From positions 1-64,000 of the forward strand of contig CAJTRK010000010.1 in NCBI GenBank assembly GCA_910578475.1: a stretch of 64,000 nt of DNA, written 5' to 3'. The stretch comes from an uncultured Lachnospiraceae bacterium. GTDB lineage: Bacteria > Bacillota > Clostridia > Lachnospirales > Lachnospiraceae. Positions 43,245 to 51,950 of the stretch are shown here, piece by piece; position 1 is the first letter of the stretch, and every line of letters begins with the position of its first letter. Made by a program: the position numbers and the translations under genes. Below the pieces are notes generated by a model. That model saw only the letters and a list, made by a program, of their open reading frames with translations, was not told the origin of the DNA and did no database searches.

Positions 43245-43694
43245 ATGGAAAAGAAAATGAACAACAAAGGTTTTTCATTGGTGGAGTTAATCATCGTTAT
43301 CGCCATCATGGTAATTCTGGTGGCTGTTCTTGCACCGCAGTATTTAAGATATGTGGAGAAGAGTAGAGTTTCATCGGATGTGCAGACGACGGTTGAGCTT
43401 ATTAATGTAATGCAGGTATTGGCAGCTGACCCGGATGTTAACTTGGATACAAGTAAGGATTATTATGCGGAATGGAAGACTGATAAAGTTGAAATTAGCA
43501 CAGCATTAGCGACTGAATTGAAAGCAAATGGAATGATGGACGATGATGCTATGAGTAATATTACTTATCAGTCTACGGCATATAAAGATGCAGGCGTAAA
43601 GATTGAATTGGAATATGGCTCGAATAAGATATGGACAATTAAAACAACTGGCGTTGACAGTTCAGGCAGAATTCCTGAGAAGAAAGAACCATAA
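43245..43694 (+). CDS. pilA: Major type IV pilin
   Basis: The 149-residue prepilin has a short basic leader ending in NNKG, cut before FSLVE, with Glu5 of the mature pilin, then a long hydrophobic helix (IVIAIMVILVAVLAPQY) that packs in the pilus core. The globular domain is small and lacks a clear C-terminal disulfide pair. AAGGAG (43231-43236) is 8 bases before ATG 43245; an upstream ATG 43224 precedes that site. The gene is visibly AT-richer than its neighbours. I call it the major pilin because it is the shortest typical pilin, with its own leader, beside pilC. Confidence 0.8.
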   Translation: MEKKMNNKGFSLVELIIVIAIMVILVAVLAPQYLRYVEKSRVSSDVQTTVELINVMQVLAADPDVNLDTSKDYYAEWKTDKVEISTALATELKANGMMDDDAMSNITYQSTAYKDAGVKIELEYGSNKIWTIKTTGVDSSGRIPEKKEP

Positions 43695-43765
43695 GCAGGC
43701 TCAAAATTCATCATTCTGACTAACCCTACAGTCACAAAAACCATTTAAAAAGGAACAAACATACT

Positions 43766-44518
43766 ATGCTCTGGACAATATTTCTCTTTACAACCATATT
43801 TCTTTTCGGAATTGTTATCGGCAGCTTTGTGAACGTCTGCATTTACAGGATTCCAAAGAAAGAAGATATTGTCAAGGTAAGGTCCCACTGTATGAGCTGT
43901 GGGTATCAGCTGAAGTGGTACGATTTAGTGCCACTTTTCAGCTACCTTGCCTTGCGGGGCAGATGCCGGAAATGCAGCGAAAAGCTTTCGGTACAATATC
44001 CGATTGTCGAAGCGGCAAACGGCATACTATATGTTATTATCGTACTTGTAAACGGCGTAAACGTAGAATCCCTACTCTACTGTTTACTGGCATCGGCGTT
44101 AGTTGCCCTGAGTGTGATTGATTTCAGGACATACGAGATTCCTGTCGGAATCAATCTCTTTATACTGACAATAGGGCTGATTAGAGTTGTAACAGACCTT
44201 TCCGGCTGGTTGTCATATCTAATCGGTTTCTTTTCTGTCAGTGTTTTTCTGATGATTCTCTATTATGCGACGAAAGGCAGAGGTATCGGCGGCGGTGACG
44301 TCAAGCTGATGGCGGTTTGTGGTCTTGTGCTTGGCTGGAAACTGATTGTGCTGGCTTTTTTTATCGGCTGTGTTCTCGGCGCGGTTATCCATGTCGTCCG
44401 CATGCGGGTAAGTGGTGAGAGCCATGTACTCGCGATGGGGCCTTACCTTTCAATGGGCGTTTTCCTGTCAATGCTGTGGGGAAATACAATAATAGAGTGG
44501 TATCTGCAATTTCTATAA
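43766..44518 (+). CDS. pilD: Prepilin peptidase and N-methyltransferase
   Basis: PilD cleaves and methylates prepilins in the membrane. The 250-residue product has the methyltransferase domain (GSFVNVCIYRIP) with four Cys in CMSCGYQ and CRKCSEK, and the two catalytic Asp of the peptidase: IDFRTYEIP and GGGDVKL. About seven membrane segments are visible. AAAGGA precedes ATG 43766 by about 12 bases. It serves the five prepilin-like genes around it. Confidence 0.95.
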   Translation: MLWTIFLFTTIFLFGIVIGSFVNVCIYRIPKKEDIVKVRSHCMSCGYQLKWYDLVPLFSYLALRGRCRKCSEKLSVQYPIVEAANGILYVIIVLVNGVNVESLLYCLLASALVALSVIDFRTYEIPVGINLFILTIGLIRVVTDLSGWLSYLIGFFSVSVFLMILYYATKGRGIGGGDVKLMAVCGLVLGWKLIVLAFFIGCVLGAVIHVVRMRVSGESHVLAMGPYLSMGVFLSMLWGNTIIEWYLQFL

Positions 44519-44530
44519 ACAGAGCGGTGC

Positions 44531-44587
44531 CAAAATACAAGGTGACAAAACGTCTGTTTACAGACGGTTTTGTCAATTTGTATTTTG
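44531..44587 (+). other. Long hairpin between pilD and pilMN
   Basis: A 10-bp outer stem (44531-44540 with 44578-44587) continues, after a small internal loop, into a 14-bp stem (44543-44556 with 44561-44575) with one bulge. The loop is only four bases. There is no T run. Confidence 0.65.
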
Positions 44588-44696
44588 ATGACAGACAAAA
44601 TTTTGATAGGGCGAAGCCCGTAATAAATGTGTACCGCAAAACCGCAAATAAGAAAATATGATAAGGCGAATAATCTTTTAAGGAGGAACCCAATTC

Positions 44697-46397
44697 ATGG
44701 CTGGCAGAGTGCTGAGTATTGAAATTGGCTATTCACTGACAAGGGTCTGTGAACTGGATTATAAAGCAAAGACCCCGAAAGTATATAAAAGTTTTACCGT
44801 TTCAACGTTGGAAGGCGTTGTAAATGACGGCGTGCTTCAGCTCGATACCCATTATCTGGAAGGGATTCGGGGCGGAATGCGCGAACATGGCATCAAAGCA
44901 AAGCAGGTTATTTTTTCCATCAGCTCCGGTAAAATTGCCAACCGCGAAGTGACGATTCCTTTTGTGAAAGAAAACCGCATCGGAGATGTGGTAAGAGCGA
45001 AGGCTTCCGAGTATTTTCCGATGGAACTCAGCCAGTATGAACTGGCCTATACGGTTCTTGAAACGATAGGAGAAGACAAGAACAATAAGCAGTATAAACT
45101 CATGGTGCTCGCTGTTCCGGCGGCGCTTTTAAAAGGCTATTATGATTTGGCGGCAGCGCTTCGTCTGGATGTGGCGGCTATTGATTATGCCGGCAACAGC
45201 CTTTTTCAGATTGTAAAAAAAGAGTGTACGACGGGTACGCATCTGATTGCCAAAATAGACGAACGTTCTACTTTGATTATGGTTATTCAGGACCAGAAAA
45301 TCGCATTTACAAGAAATGTCGCATACGGCGTGGACGAAGCGTTGCAGGTAGTCAGTGACAGCGCGGCCTGGGGAACCGTTCGAAATATCCGGCAGGCGAT
45401 TCAAATCGTAGAGCAGAACCAGTGCATTGCACTGGAGGCGGATAATGGGGAACAGCCTCCGGAGACGCTTTCCAGAGAAGATGCTGCGAGACGCCATGTG
45501 ACGGAGGCATTGACTCCTATGGTCGGCGGTATTGTCAGGGTTATCGATTATTACATATCCCGGAATCCGGCGGTTATTGATACGGTGCATATTACGGGCG
45601 TCGGTGCGAATTTCCTCGGCATGAATGACCTTTTGCAAAAAGAGATTAACTATCCGGTATCTGTCATTAAAAAGGTAGAAGGGCTGAATCTGGAGAAATA
45701 CTTCAAAGACGGCTTTTTCGGCGAATATCTTTCCTGTATCGGTGCGGTCATGGCGCCGGTGAACCTGAAACTGCATGAAGACAAAAGCAAATCCAAAGGA
45801 AAAGCAGCCGGAAAAGGAGGTGCGTCCTCCGGAGACAGCGTCAGCCAGACGGGGACAATTCTGGCGTGGACGATATTCGCGGTCGGTTTTCTGGCTGCGG
45901 CGGGGATGACGGCTTTTTCCATCCTGACCTATCTGGAAGCGGAAAAAGAAAATGCCGAATTGAAACGACAGGTGGAAGAACTGAAACCGATTATAGATGT
46001 ATACAATACTTACGTCGATGTCAAAGCGGAATATAATAAGGTAAAAGCGATGTATGAAGTGACGGAGAGCCGCAACGACGAACTGTATGAGTTCATGTTG
46101 GAACTGGAACAGAAACTGCCGTCGGATGTGAATGTGGTTGCTTTTACTTCCGACAGAAGCCAGGTCACGATTACGATGAATGTCAGCACCAAAGGAGAAG
46201 CCGCGGCGACAATCGAACAGCTGCGGACTTTTGAGAGTCTGCTTCCGGAAAGCATCACGGTAACGGCGGTAACGGAAGAAGTCAATGAGGAAAGCAACAG
46301 CAGCACCGTCAACTTTACGGCGGCTGCGCTTTATGCGCCTGTTCAGCATGGCGATGAAGAAGCGGAAGAAGAGACGGAAACGGAGGCTGCGGAATGA
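44697..46397 (+). CDS. PilM-PilN fusion protein
   Basis: Residues about 1-355 are a PilM-type actin-fold domain (VLSIEIGYSLTRVCEL phosphate loop, VIFSISSGKIANREVTIP, ITGVGANFLGMNDLLQKE). After a Ser/Lys linker, a membrane segment at about 385-408 and a coiled coil begin a PilN-type periplasmic or outer domain with the end SSTVNFTAAALYAP. In most species PilM and PilN are separate and PilN's N-terminus binds PilM; here they are covalently joined with PilN's membrane segment in place. The product is 566 residues. AAGGAGG precedes ATG 44697. Its end overlaps pilO by four bases. Confidence 0.9.
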   Translation: MAGRVLSIEIGYSLTRVCELDYKAKTPKVYKSFTVSTLEGVVNDGVLQLDTHYLEGIRGGMREHGIKAKQVIFSISSGKIANREVTIPFVKENRIGDVVRAKASEYFPMELSQYELAYTVLETIGEDKNNKQYKLMVLAVPAALLKGYYDLAAALRLDVAAIDYAGNSLFQIVKKECTTGTHLIAKIDERSTLIMVIQDQKIAFTRNVAYGVDEALQVVSDSAAWGTVRNIRQAIQIVEQNQCIALEADNGEQPPETLSREDAARRHVTEALTPMVGGIVRVIDYYISRNPAVIDTVHITGVGANFLGMNDLLQKEINYPVSVIKKVEGLNLEKYFKDGFFGEYLSCIGAVMAPVNLKLHEDKSKSKGKAAGKGGASSGDSVSQTGTILAWTIFAVGFLAAAGMTAFSILTYLEAEKENAELKRQVEELKPIIDVYNTYVDVKAEYNKVKAMYEVTESRNDELYEFMLELEQKLPSDVNVVAFTSDRSQVTITMNVSTKGEAAATIEQLRTFESLLPESITVTAVTEEVNEESNSSTVNFTAAALYAPVQHGDEEAEEETETEAAE

Positions 46398-47221
46398 AAG
46401 TATCAAAAAGAGATATCTTAATATTGGTCGGATTCATCGGCATACTGTTTTTTTTCGTTGCGTTTTACTGGGTCTTTTTGCCGGCACAGGAAAAAGTGGA
46501 AGAAATGCAGGCGGAAAGTATTCAGTTAAAGCAGCAGATAACTGACCTGACAATAAAGACCAATAACAAAGAGACTTATCTGACGGAAATGGATAAGATG
46601 ATAAAAGAAATCCAGGACATTTATCAGGTGTTTCCGGTGAATGTCAAAGCGGAGGATGTTATTCTGATGGCAATTAACCAGGAACTTGTTTCTCCGATGG
46701 TTGTCGATAGTGTCAATATCGAGCAGCTTGTGCCGGTGAGCTTTGAAGAATTGGTTCCGCCCGAAGAAGAGCATGATTATACATATGATTTGGGTGAAAA
46801 CGATGTGCTCGGCGTGGATGACGAACCGTTGGATTCTGACGGGGATGCGGTGGCAGCGGAAGATTCGGCGGATGCAGAAATAGACTGGCTGTACAACAGA
46901 AAAGCGACTTTTAATTACGGTGTTTCCTATGAGGGACTGAAAAGGAGCATCCGGCATATCGTAGACCAGCCGAACCGGATGACAATCGAAACGCTTACGG
47001 TTACATTTGATGAAACCACGGGATTGCTGATTGGTTCGACGACACTGAATATGTACCTTGCACCCTATCAGGCCGGTAAAGAATATGTACAGCCGGATTT
47101 TTCATCCGTATTGTTAGGAACCGATAATATTTTCGGCACGATTTCGATTCACGGCGAAGCGGGACTGCCGGATGTAGGAGATATGGAGACGGAAGGCGGC
47201 GCTGAGAACACCGGCGACTGA
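46394..47221 (+). CDS. pilO: PilO-type alignment protein
   Basis: PilO pairs with PilN to link platform and outer parts of the pilus machine. The 275-residue product has one membrane segment (residues 10-29), a coiled coil (KVEEMQAESIQLKQQITDL), and a C-terminal alpha/beta domain, with an acidic loop at about 125-155. ATGA overlap with the pilMN gene indicates coupling. Identity rests mainly on position and topology. Confidence 0.8.
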   Translation: MKVSKRDILILVGFIGILFFFVAFYWVFLPAQEKVEEMQAESIQLKQQITDLTIKTNNKETYLTEMDKMIKEIQDIYQVFPVNVKAEDVILMAINQELVSPMVVDSVNIEQLVPVSFEELVPPEEEHDYTYDLGENDVLGVDDEPLDSDGDAVAAEDSADAEIDWLYNRKATFNYGVSYEGLKRSIRHIVDQPNRMTIETLTVTFDETTGLLIGSTTLNMYLAPYQAGKEYVQPDFSSVLLGTDNIFGTISIHGEAGLPDVGDMETEGGAENTGD

Positions 47222-47274
47222 CCGGATGAAACAGGCGCTTGACCGGAAAGACAGCAGACAGGCGGAAAACTGGC

Positions 47275-48681
47275 ATGAAAAAGAAACAGAATGATTCTTT
47301 GCAACAACTGAATAGCAATGCCGGATTTTCACTGGTGGAACTGTTGATTGCGGTCATTATTCTCGCAATTATCGTCGTACCGATGCTGCATGGCTTTATA
47401 ACTTCCGCGCGGATGAACGGAAAGGCCAGAGTGGCGCAGCGGGCGACGACGGTCGCACAGGATATTATGGAAGGGCTGAAAGCTTATGATATCGTGGAGC
47501 TGAAAGAGCAGTTCGGCGACCCGATGAATGGGTTTTATGTCATAGAATCCAAACTCATCAAAGGAAGTATTGAAGAAGATAAGGACAGGGAGCAGAATGA
47601 CCCCGCGTATCGCGGTGACCCGGAGTCGCCGGGCATCTATTACTTTACATTGGAAGGCGTGCAGATTCAGGGAAGCGAGTTTGACGCGCTGATTCGGATA
47701 GATGCGAGGAACTATGAGCCGGGAAATCTGAAAGCCGACGGCAATCTGCTTGGCCACGATAATGCTTTTAACGATATCAATATGGCGTCGCCGGGCAGCG
47801 TGATGAAAGGAAAGGACGGAAGCTATACTCAATCCGTCACACTGAATCAGGCGGCGGCGGAAGATGCACAGGCGCATTTTGGACTGGAAGCGGACACGGA
47901 TTCTCTTTTTACCTTTAAGACTTTTAAGGACCGGGGCGGTTCGGTGAAGCGCACGATTACGCTGAATCTGACGGTGGGCGGGACGGACGCGGAAGGAAAT
48001 GTGTATTGCAATGCGGATATCACTTTTGCTTATGAATGCACTTATGGCGGAGAGACTTATACCAATTACGGAAATCTGACGCAAGGCCAGTGGGTGCAGG
48101 GGATAGGCTGTGGAAGCGATATCAGCAGCGGAAATTTCTATCTGTTTTATTATCCTCTGTATGAGGCGGAGAAAGATGAAATCGTGATTCATAATGAATC
48201 GCATCAGCCTTTCAGAATCTATGTCGTTAAACAGCTTGACAGCGTGACGGAAGCGAAATTGTCGGATTCTCAGCTCAATCAGGCAGAACTCGGTTATAAG
48301 GCGGTCGTAAATATTGAAGACAATACGGCGGAAAATGTGAAAATCAGAACCAATCTGGGCATGAATCTCGTGAATGCCTCTTTTCTCCCGCCTTCGACGC
48401 TGACGGAAGGACAGCTGCCTACCTACGAGGTGGAAAAAGCGGATATTCCGACACAGGCGAGATATGACCTGAATGGCGCCCCCAATGGAGATATTAACGT
48501 ATTCGGTCTTTCCGGCATTCGGCTGACGAATATTCCGGGGCATACGGGAACAGGCAATGATGATGACATAACAGAAGTTATTTATGATATACAAATCGGT
48601 GTATACAAAGAAGGCGCCAAAGACGATGATTTCCCTGAGTCGCAGCGTATGGCGTATATTACGGGAAGCAAGAATAATTAA
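47275..48681 (+). CDS. Large prepilin-like minor subunit (PilV/GspI-like)
   Basis: The leader ends SNAG before FSLVE, followed by a helix with LLIAVIILAIIVVPML, so PilD should process it. The mature part is about 450 residues, far larger than the usual 120-200 of PilV or GspI. It is mostly beta-rich with FTLEGVQIQG and TEVIYDIQIGVYK near the end. I chose ATG 47275; the TTG at 47239 would add an unlikely tail. It follows pilO by 53 bases. It may form part of the pilus tip. Confidence 0.8.
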   Translation: MKKKQNDSLQQLNSNAGFSLVELLIAVIILAIIVVPMLHGFITSARMNGKARVAQRATTVAQDIMEGLKAYDIVELKEQFGDPMNGFYVIESKLIKGSIEEDKDREQNDPAYRGDPESPGIYYFTLEGVQIQGSEFDALIRIDARNYEPGNLKADGNLLGHDNAFNDINMASPGSVMKGKDGSYTQSVTLNQAAAEDAQAHFGLEADTDSLFTFKTFKDRGGSVKRTITLNLTVGGTDAEGNVYCNADITFAYECTYGGETYTNYGNLTQGQWVQGIGCGSDISSGNFYLFYYPLYEAEKDEIVIHNESHQPFRIYVVKQLDSVTEAKLSDSQLNQAELGYKAVVNIEDNTAENVKIRTNLGMNLVNASFLPPSTLTEGQLPTYEVEKADIPTQARYDLNGAPNGDINVFGLSGIRLTNIPGHTGTGNDDDITEVIYDIQIGVYKEGAKDDDFPESQRMAYITGSKNN

Positions 48682-48760
48682 GCCGCGGGCGGTGAGCGCG
48701 GCGCAGCAGTTGTGAAACAGGAAGGTTCGGACAAAAAGACATTGGAATGAAGGTTTGAGA

Positions 48761-51265
48761 ATGAACAATCGGAAGACGGAAAAAAACTGCATAAAGAAAC
48801 TGCATGGATGTCTGCGGCAGGACAATCGCGGTTCCGCAATCGTCATCGTAATTATTGCGATGGCGCTGATTGGCATTCTGGTAAGCTCGATTCTCTGGTC
48901 GGCCTATATGAATTACATGATAAAACTTGCCGATGTGAGAAACAAGAACAGCTTTTATTCCGCGGAGACCGTCATGGAACAGATTATGGCGGGCATGCAG
49001 CATGAGGCTTCCGCGGCGATTACGATAAGCTATCAGGACGTGATGAAGAACTGGGAGTTTGACGAGAACGAAACAAACCGCTTTAATCGTTTCGGAACGA
49101 CGTATCTCGATACACTCGTCAAAAATCTGACAGACCCGTTAAAAGGAACGGGATTTTACAGTCTGAAAGTGTTGCAGGATTTTGTGGATGATGACCTGTT
49201 TGCGGGGGTAGATTTCACGGAGTGGGAAAAAAGCAGCTGCCGGATGGAGCTTGTGAATAATTCCAGTCTTGTGCTTTATGATGTCCGGGTATCTTATACG
49301 GACGAGAATGATTATGTTTCCATTATCAATACGGATATCTGTATCGATGTGCCGAAACTTGTTTTTTACCAGAACGGCTCGATTGACAGTCTGTATGAAT
49401 ATGCGCTTATCGGGAATACCGGCATCCATACGGAAGACGGAAGCGGTGCGGCGCTTATCGATGGCAGTATTTATGCCGGACAGGATGAAACGCTTGGCGG
49501 CGGGGGCATTACGGTGAATCAGGCGAGTTCTTTGACGGTCAAAGAAGGGAAACTTGTAGTTTCGAAAGGTGATATTGCCGTAAAAGGACCGAGCGCCGGT
49601 TTTATTGTCAGGGACGTGCCGGATTATGGCGCGCGGGTCTATGCGGCGGGGCTTAATCTGAACAGCGGCACGCTGAGTCTGGACAGCAGGACTTATGTGG
49701 CGAACGATTTAATTCTTACCGGAAACGGAAGCCGGGCGACGCTGACGAAAGAATATTACGGATATGGTTCTTCCGTAGAAACGGGCATGGGAGACGGCGC
49801 GGTAACGCCGTCGCTCAGCAGCGCGATTCTCATCAATGGCAGAAACGCTACTGTGGACATGAGCGGCGTAAATAAACTTTTGCTCGCAGGCCGCGCTTAT
49901 ATCGGACAGTCGTTGAGCACCGGGCCTGCGGCATCGGGAACACCGGGAGGGCCGGCGGGCGCTTCCAAATCCGTGCTGATGGGAGAATCCATTGCGGTTA
50001 AGGGAAATCAGATTGCTTATCTTGTTCCGGCCGAATGTATCGGCACGCTGGACGGCAAAACGCTGGTCGGACAGAATCCGTTAAACGGCGCGATGGCCGC
50101 CACAGTGGAAGATTATAAAAATCTGTACGGCGCGGCATTTAAAGAAGTGGACTTCGATAAGCCTGTCTATAAACTGGATAATAAGACGCTGAGCGAGTTT
50201 GGCGTTACCGATATGAACCATATCCGTAAAATTTATACCCAGTATAACAGTGCGGACAGCGAAAACAAGACGCTGGTCTACTATTATCTTGTGATGGATA
50301 AAGATAAAGCTGCGGAATATTTCATACAATATTATAATTTCAACGCGAGTAAGGAAGCTATTGACAGTTATTTCAAAAAATATGCCACAGGCGGCATTAT
50401 CCTTGGAGATTACACGGCGGAAAATGCACAGTATACGATTCTGGGAAACAGCCTTGTATCGGATGCACTTTCTGACAGCGGTGTCACCCTGCTGAAAGGC
50501 TTTCAGCCCACTGTGCCGGATGAAGGCGGCGGGGAGGGCGGAACCGGCGAAGAAGATGAACAGCCGACGCCTGACGAGGGATATCAGGAAGTGTCGGATA
50601 ATACTTCTGAATTAAAAAATTTCAAAGATGAAGCGGAAGTACTGGAGCTATCGGAAACGTATGCAAAAACTTTCAAGGCGCTGACGACGAATCTGACGGA
50701 AGATATTTCCACCGTCAGTCCGAATCAGAATGTATTTAACAGCATTATCCGGGAAGATATGCTGCGGGATTATCTGGACGATAATGGCGGTACGGTTGTT
50801 TTTAAATCGGAAGACGGCATGATAGCGGTGCTGACGAACTGTACAGGGGACGATGACGGAAATGATGAAACTGTTACGCTGTCCAAATTAGCGGGGAAGC
50901 TTGGAACGGACGGAAAGCTGAAAAATATCCGGCTGATTGTTGTAATCGACCGGGATGACAATGCGGAGGACGGTATTACGGGCGGTAATATCATCATAGA
51001 CGGGGATTTTACCGGGCTCATTGTAGCGCAGGGAGAAATTACGATTGCGGGCGCGCAGTCTGTTAAAAGGGATAAGATGGGCACATACAAAGCGTTAAAC
51101 GCGCCGTTTTCCGATACGGATGCACAAATGCCGATGGACTTTTTTGTAAACGGCAGCGGCATTCTGGCGGAAGAAGTGACGGATGGTTCTAAAGTGGACG
51201 AATCAGGTATTCTGAATGTCGATTTGTCTGAAATCGTCAGATATATGAACTGGATAAAGAAATAA
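48761..51265 (+). CDS. Very large GspK/PilX-like minor subunit
   Basis: The leader ends DNRG before SAIVIVIIAMALIGILVSS. It lacks Glu5, as GspK and some PilX do. The mature part is about 805 residues. Residues about 210-360 have many short strands with Gly turns (GSGAALIDGSIYAGQDET, VYAAGLNLNSGTLSLDS), which resemble a right-handed beta helix, a fold common in adhesins. A Gly/Glu/Pro linker near residues 590-615 precedes a C-terminal domain with an IVVIDRDDN strand. AAGG precedes ATG 48761. It is a candidate tip subunit. Confidence 0.75.
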   Translation: MNNRKTEKNCIKKLHGCLRQDNRGSAIVIVIIAMALIGILVSSILWSAYMNYMIKLADVRNKNSFYSAETVMEQIMAGMQHEASAAITISYQDVMKNWEFDENETNRFNRFGTTYLDTLVKNLTDPLKGTGFYSLKVLQDFVDDDLFAGVDFTEWEKSSCRMELVNNSSLVLYDVRVSYTDENDYVSIINTDICIDVPKLVFYQNGSIDSLYEYALIGNTGIHTEDGSGAALIDGSIYAGQDETLGGGGITVNQASSLTVKEGKLVVSKGDIAVKGPSAGFIVRDVPDYGARVYAAGLNLNSGTLSLDSRTYVANDLILTGNGSRATLTKEYYGYGSSVETGMGDGAVTPSLSSAILINGRNATVDMSGVNKLLLAGRAYIGQSLSTGPAASGTPGGPAGASKSVLMGESIAVKGNQIAYLVPAECIGTLDGKTLVGQNPLNGAMAATVEDYKNLYGAAFKEVDFDKPVYKLDNKTLSEFGVTDMNHIRKIYTQYNSADSENKTLVYYYLVMDKDKAAEYFIQYYNFNASKEAIDSYFKKYATGGIILGDYTAENAQYTILGNSLVSDALSDSGVTLLKGFQPTVPDEGGGEGGTGEEDEQPTPDEGYQEVSDNTSELKNFKDEAEVLELSETYAKTFKALTTNLTEDISTVSPNQNVFNSIIREDMLRDYLDDNGGTVVFKSEDGMIAVLTNCTGDDDGNDETVTLSKLAGKLGTDGKLKNIRLIVVIDRDDNAEDGITGGNIIIDGDFTGLIVAQGEITIAGAQSVKRDKMGTYKALNAPFSDTDAQMPMDFFVNGSGILAEEVTDGSKVDESGILNVDLSEIVRYMNWIKK

Positions 51266-51334
51266 AAAACAGCATGACGTTTAAATAGAAATTGATAAAA
51301 GAAGGTTGCGGAAAGGACGAGGGAAGGGGACAGC

Positions 51335-51874
51335 ATGGGGAAAAATAACAAGGGTTATTCTTTGGTGGAATTGATAATTGTTATCGTCATCATGGCGCTT
51401 TTGTCAGGAACCGTCCTTTTTTCCATTTCCATGATATTCGGCGCCAGTGCCAAAGCCTGCGCCAATGATATCAAGGAAGCGCTGGCCGAGAATAAAGTGA
51501 CCGCTATGGGGAAAAGCGAGGCAAAAGTGGAAATATACCGGGATGCCTCGGATAACAACATATACATTATACAATGGGTAAAAGAGGGCGGTGTCTGGAA
51601 GCCGAAAAAGGTTGACGATGCCGGCAATGCGGTTCCGGAAAAAGTGGGTAATTCCAGAGTCTATGTCGCCTATGAGGAAAAGGACAGTTCAACGGAAGTG
51701 GAATTAACGGCAGGAAGTTCTCTGCAGCTTTGCTATGACAGAGGCAATGGGGGGTTCAGCAAGAAAAGTGAAAACTGTATTCTATGTGAAAAGATTTATG
51801 TAAAAGGCGGCAGCCGCTCTTATGTGCTGACGCTGACGGAATTAACCGGAAAGGTTGAACTCGAATTAGAATAG
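51335..51874 (+). CDS. Prepilin-like minor subunit (GspH/FimU-like)
   Basis: The 179-residue product has a NNKG leader before YSLVE and a typical helix (IIVIVIMALLSGTVLFSI). The globular part is of normal GspH/FimU size and ends in strands SYVLTLTELTGKVELELE. Two Cys (CILC) lie at about residue 150. It lies between the two giant subunits, in the order expected for a minor-pilin set. Confidence 0.8.
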   Translation: MGKNNKGYSLVELIIVIVIMALLSGTVLFSISMIFGASAKACANDIKEALAENKVTAMGKSEAKVEIYRDASDNNIYIIQWVKEGGVWKPKKVDDAGNAVPEKVGNSRVYVAYEEKDSSTEVELTAGSSLQLCYDRGNGGFSKKSENCILCEKIYVKGGSRSYVLTLTELTGKVELELE

Positions 51875-51950
51875 GCCCTGCCGGGCGGTGAATACAGAAG
51901 GGGAAAGTACGAGGATTGCGATGGAAAAACGGGGGAAGGGTGAAAACGGT

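Noticed and set aside
44476..44661. Short ORF between pilD and the pilMN gene
   Set aside because: It runs through the 44531-44587 hairpin and has no ribosome site.
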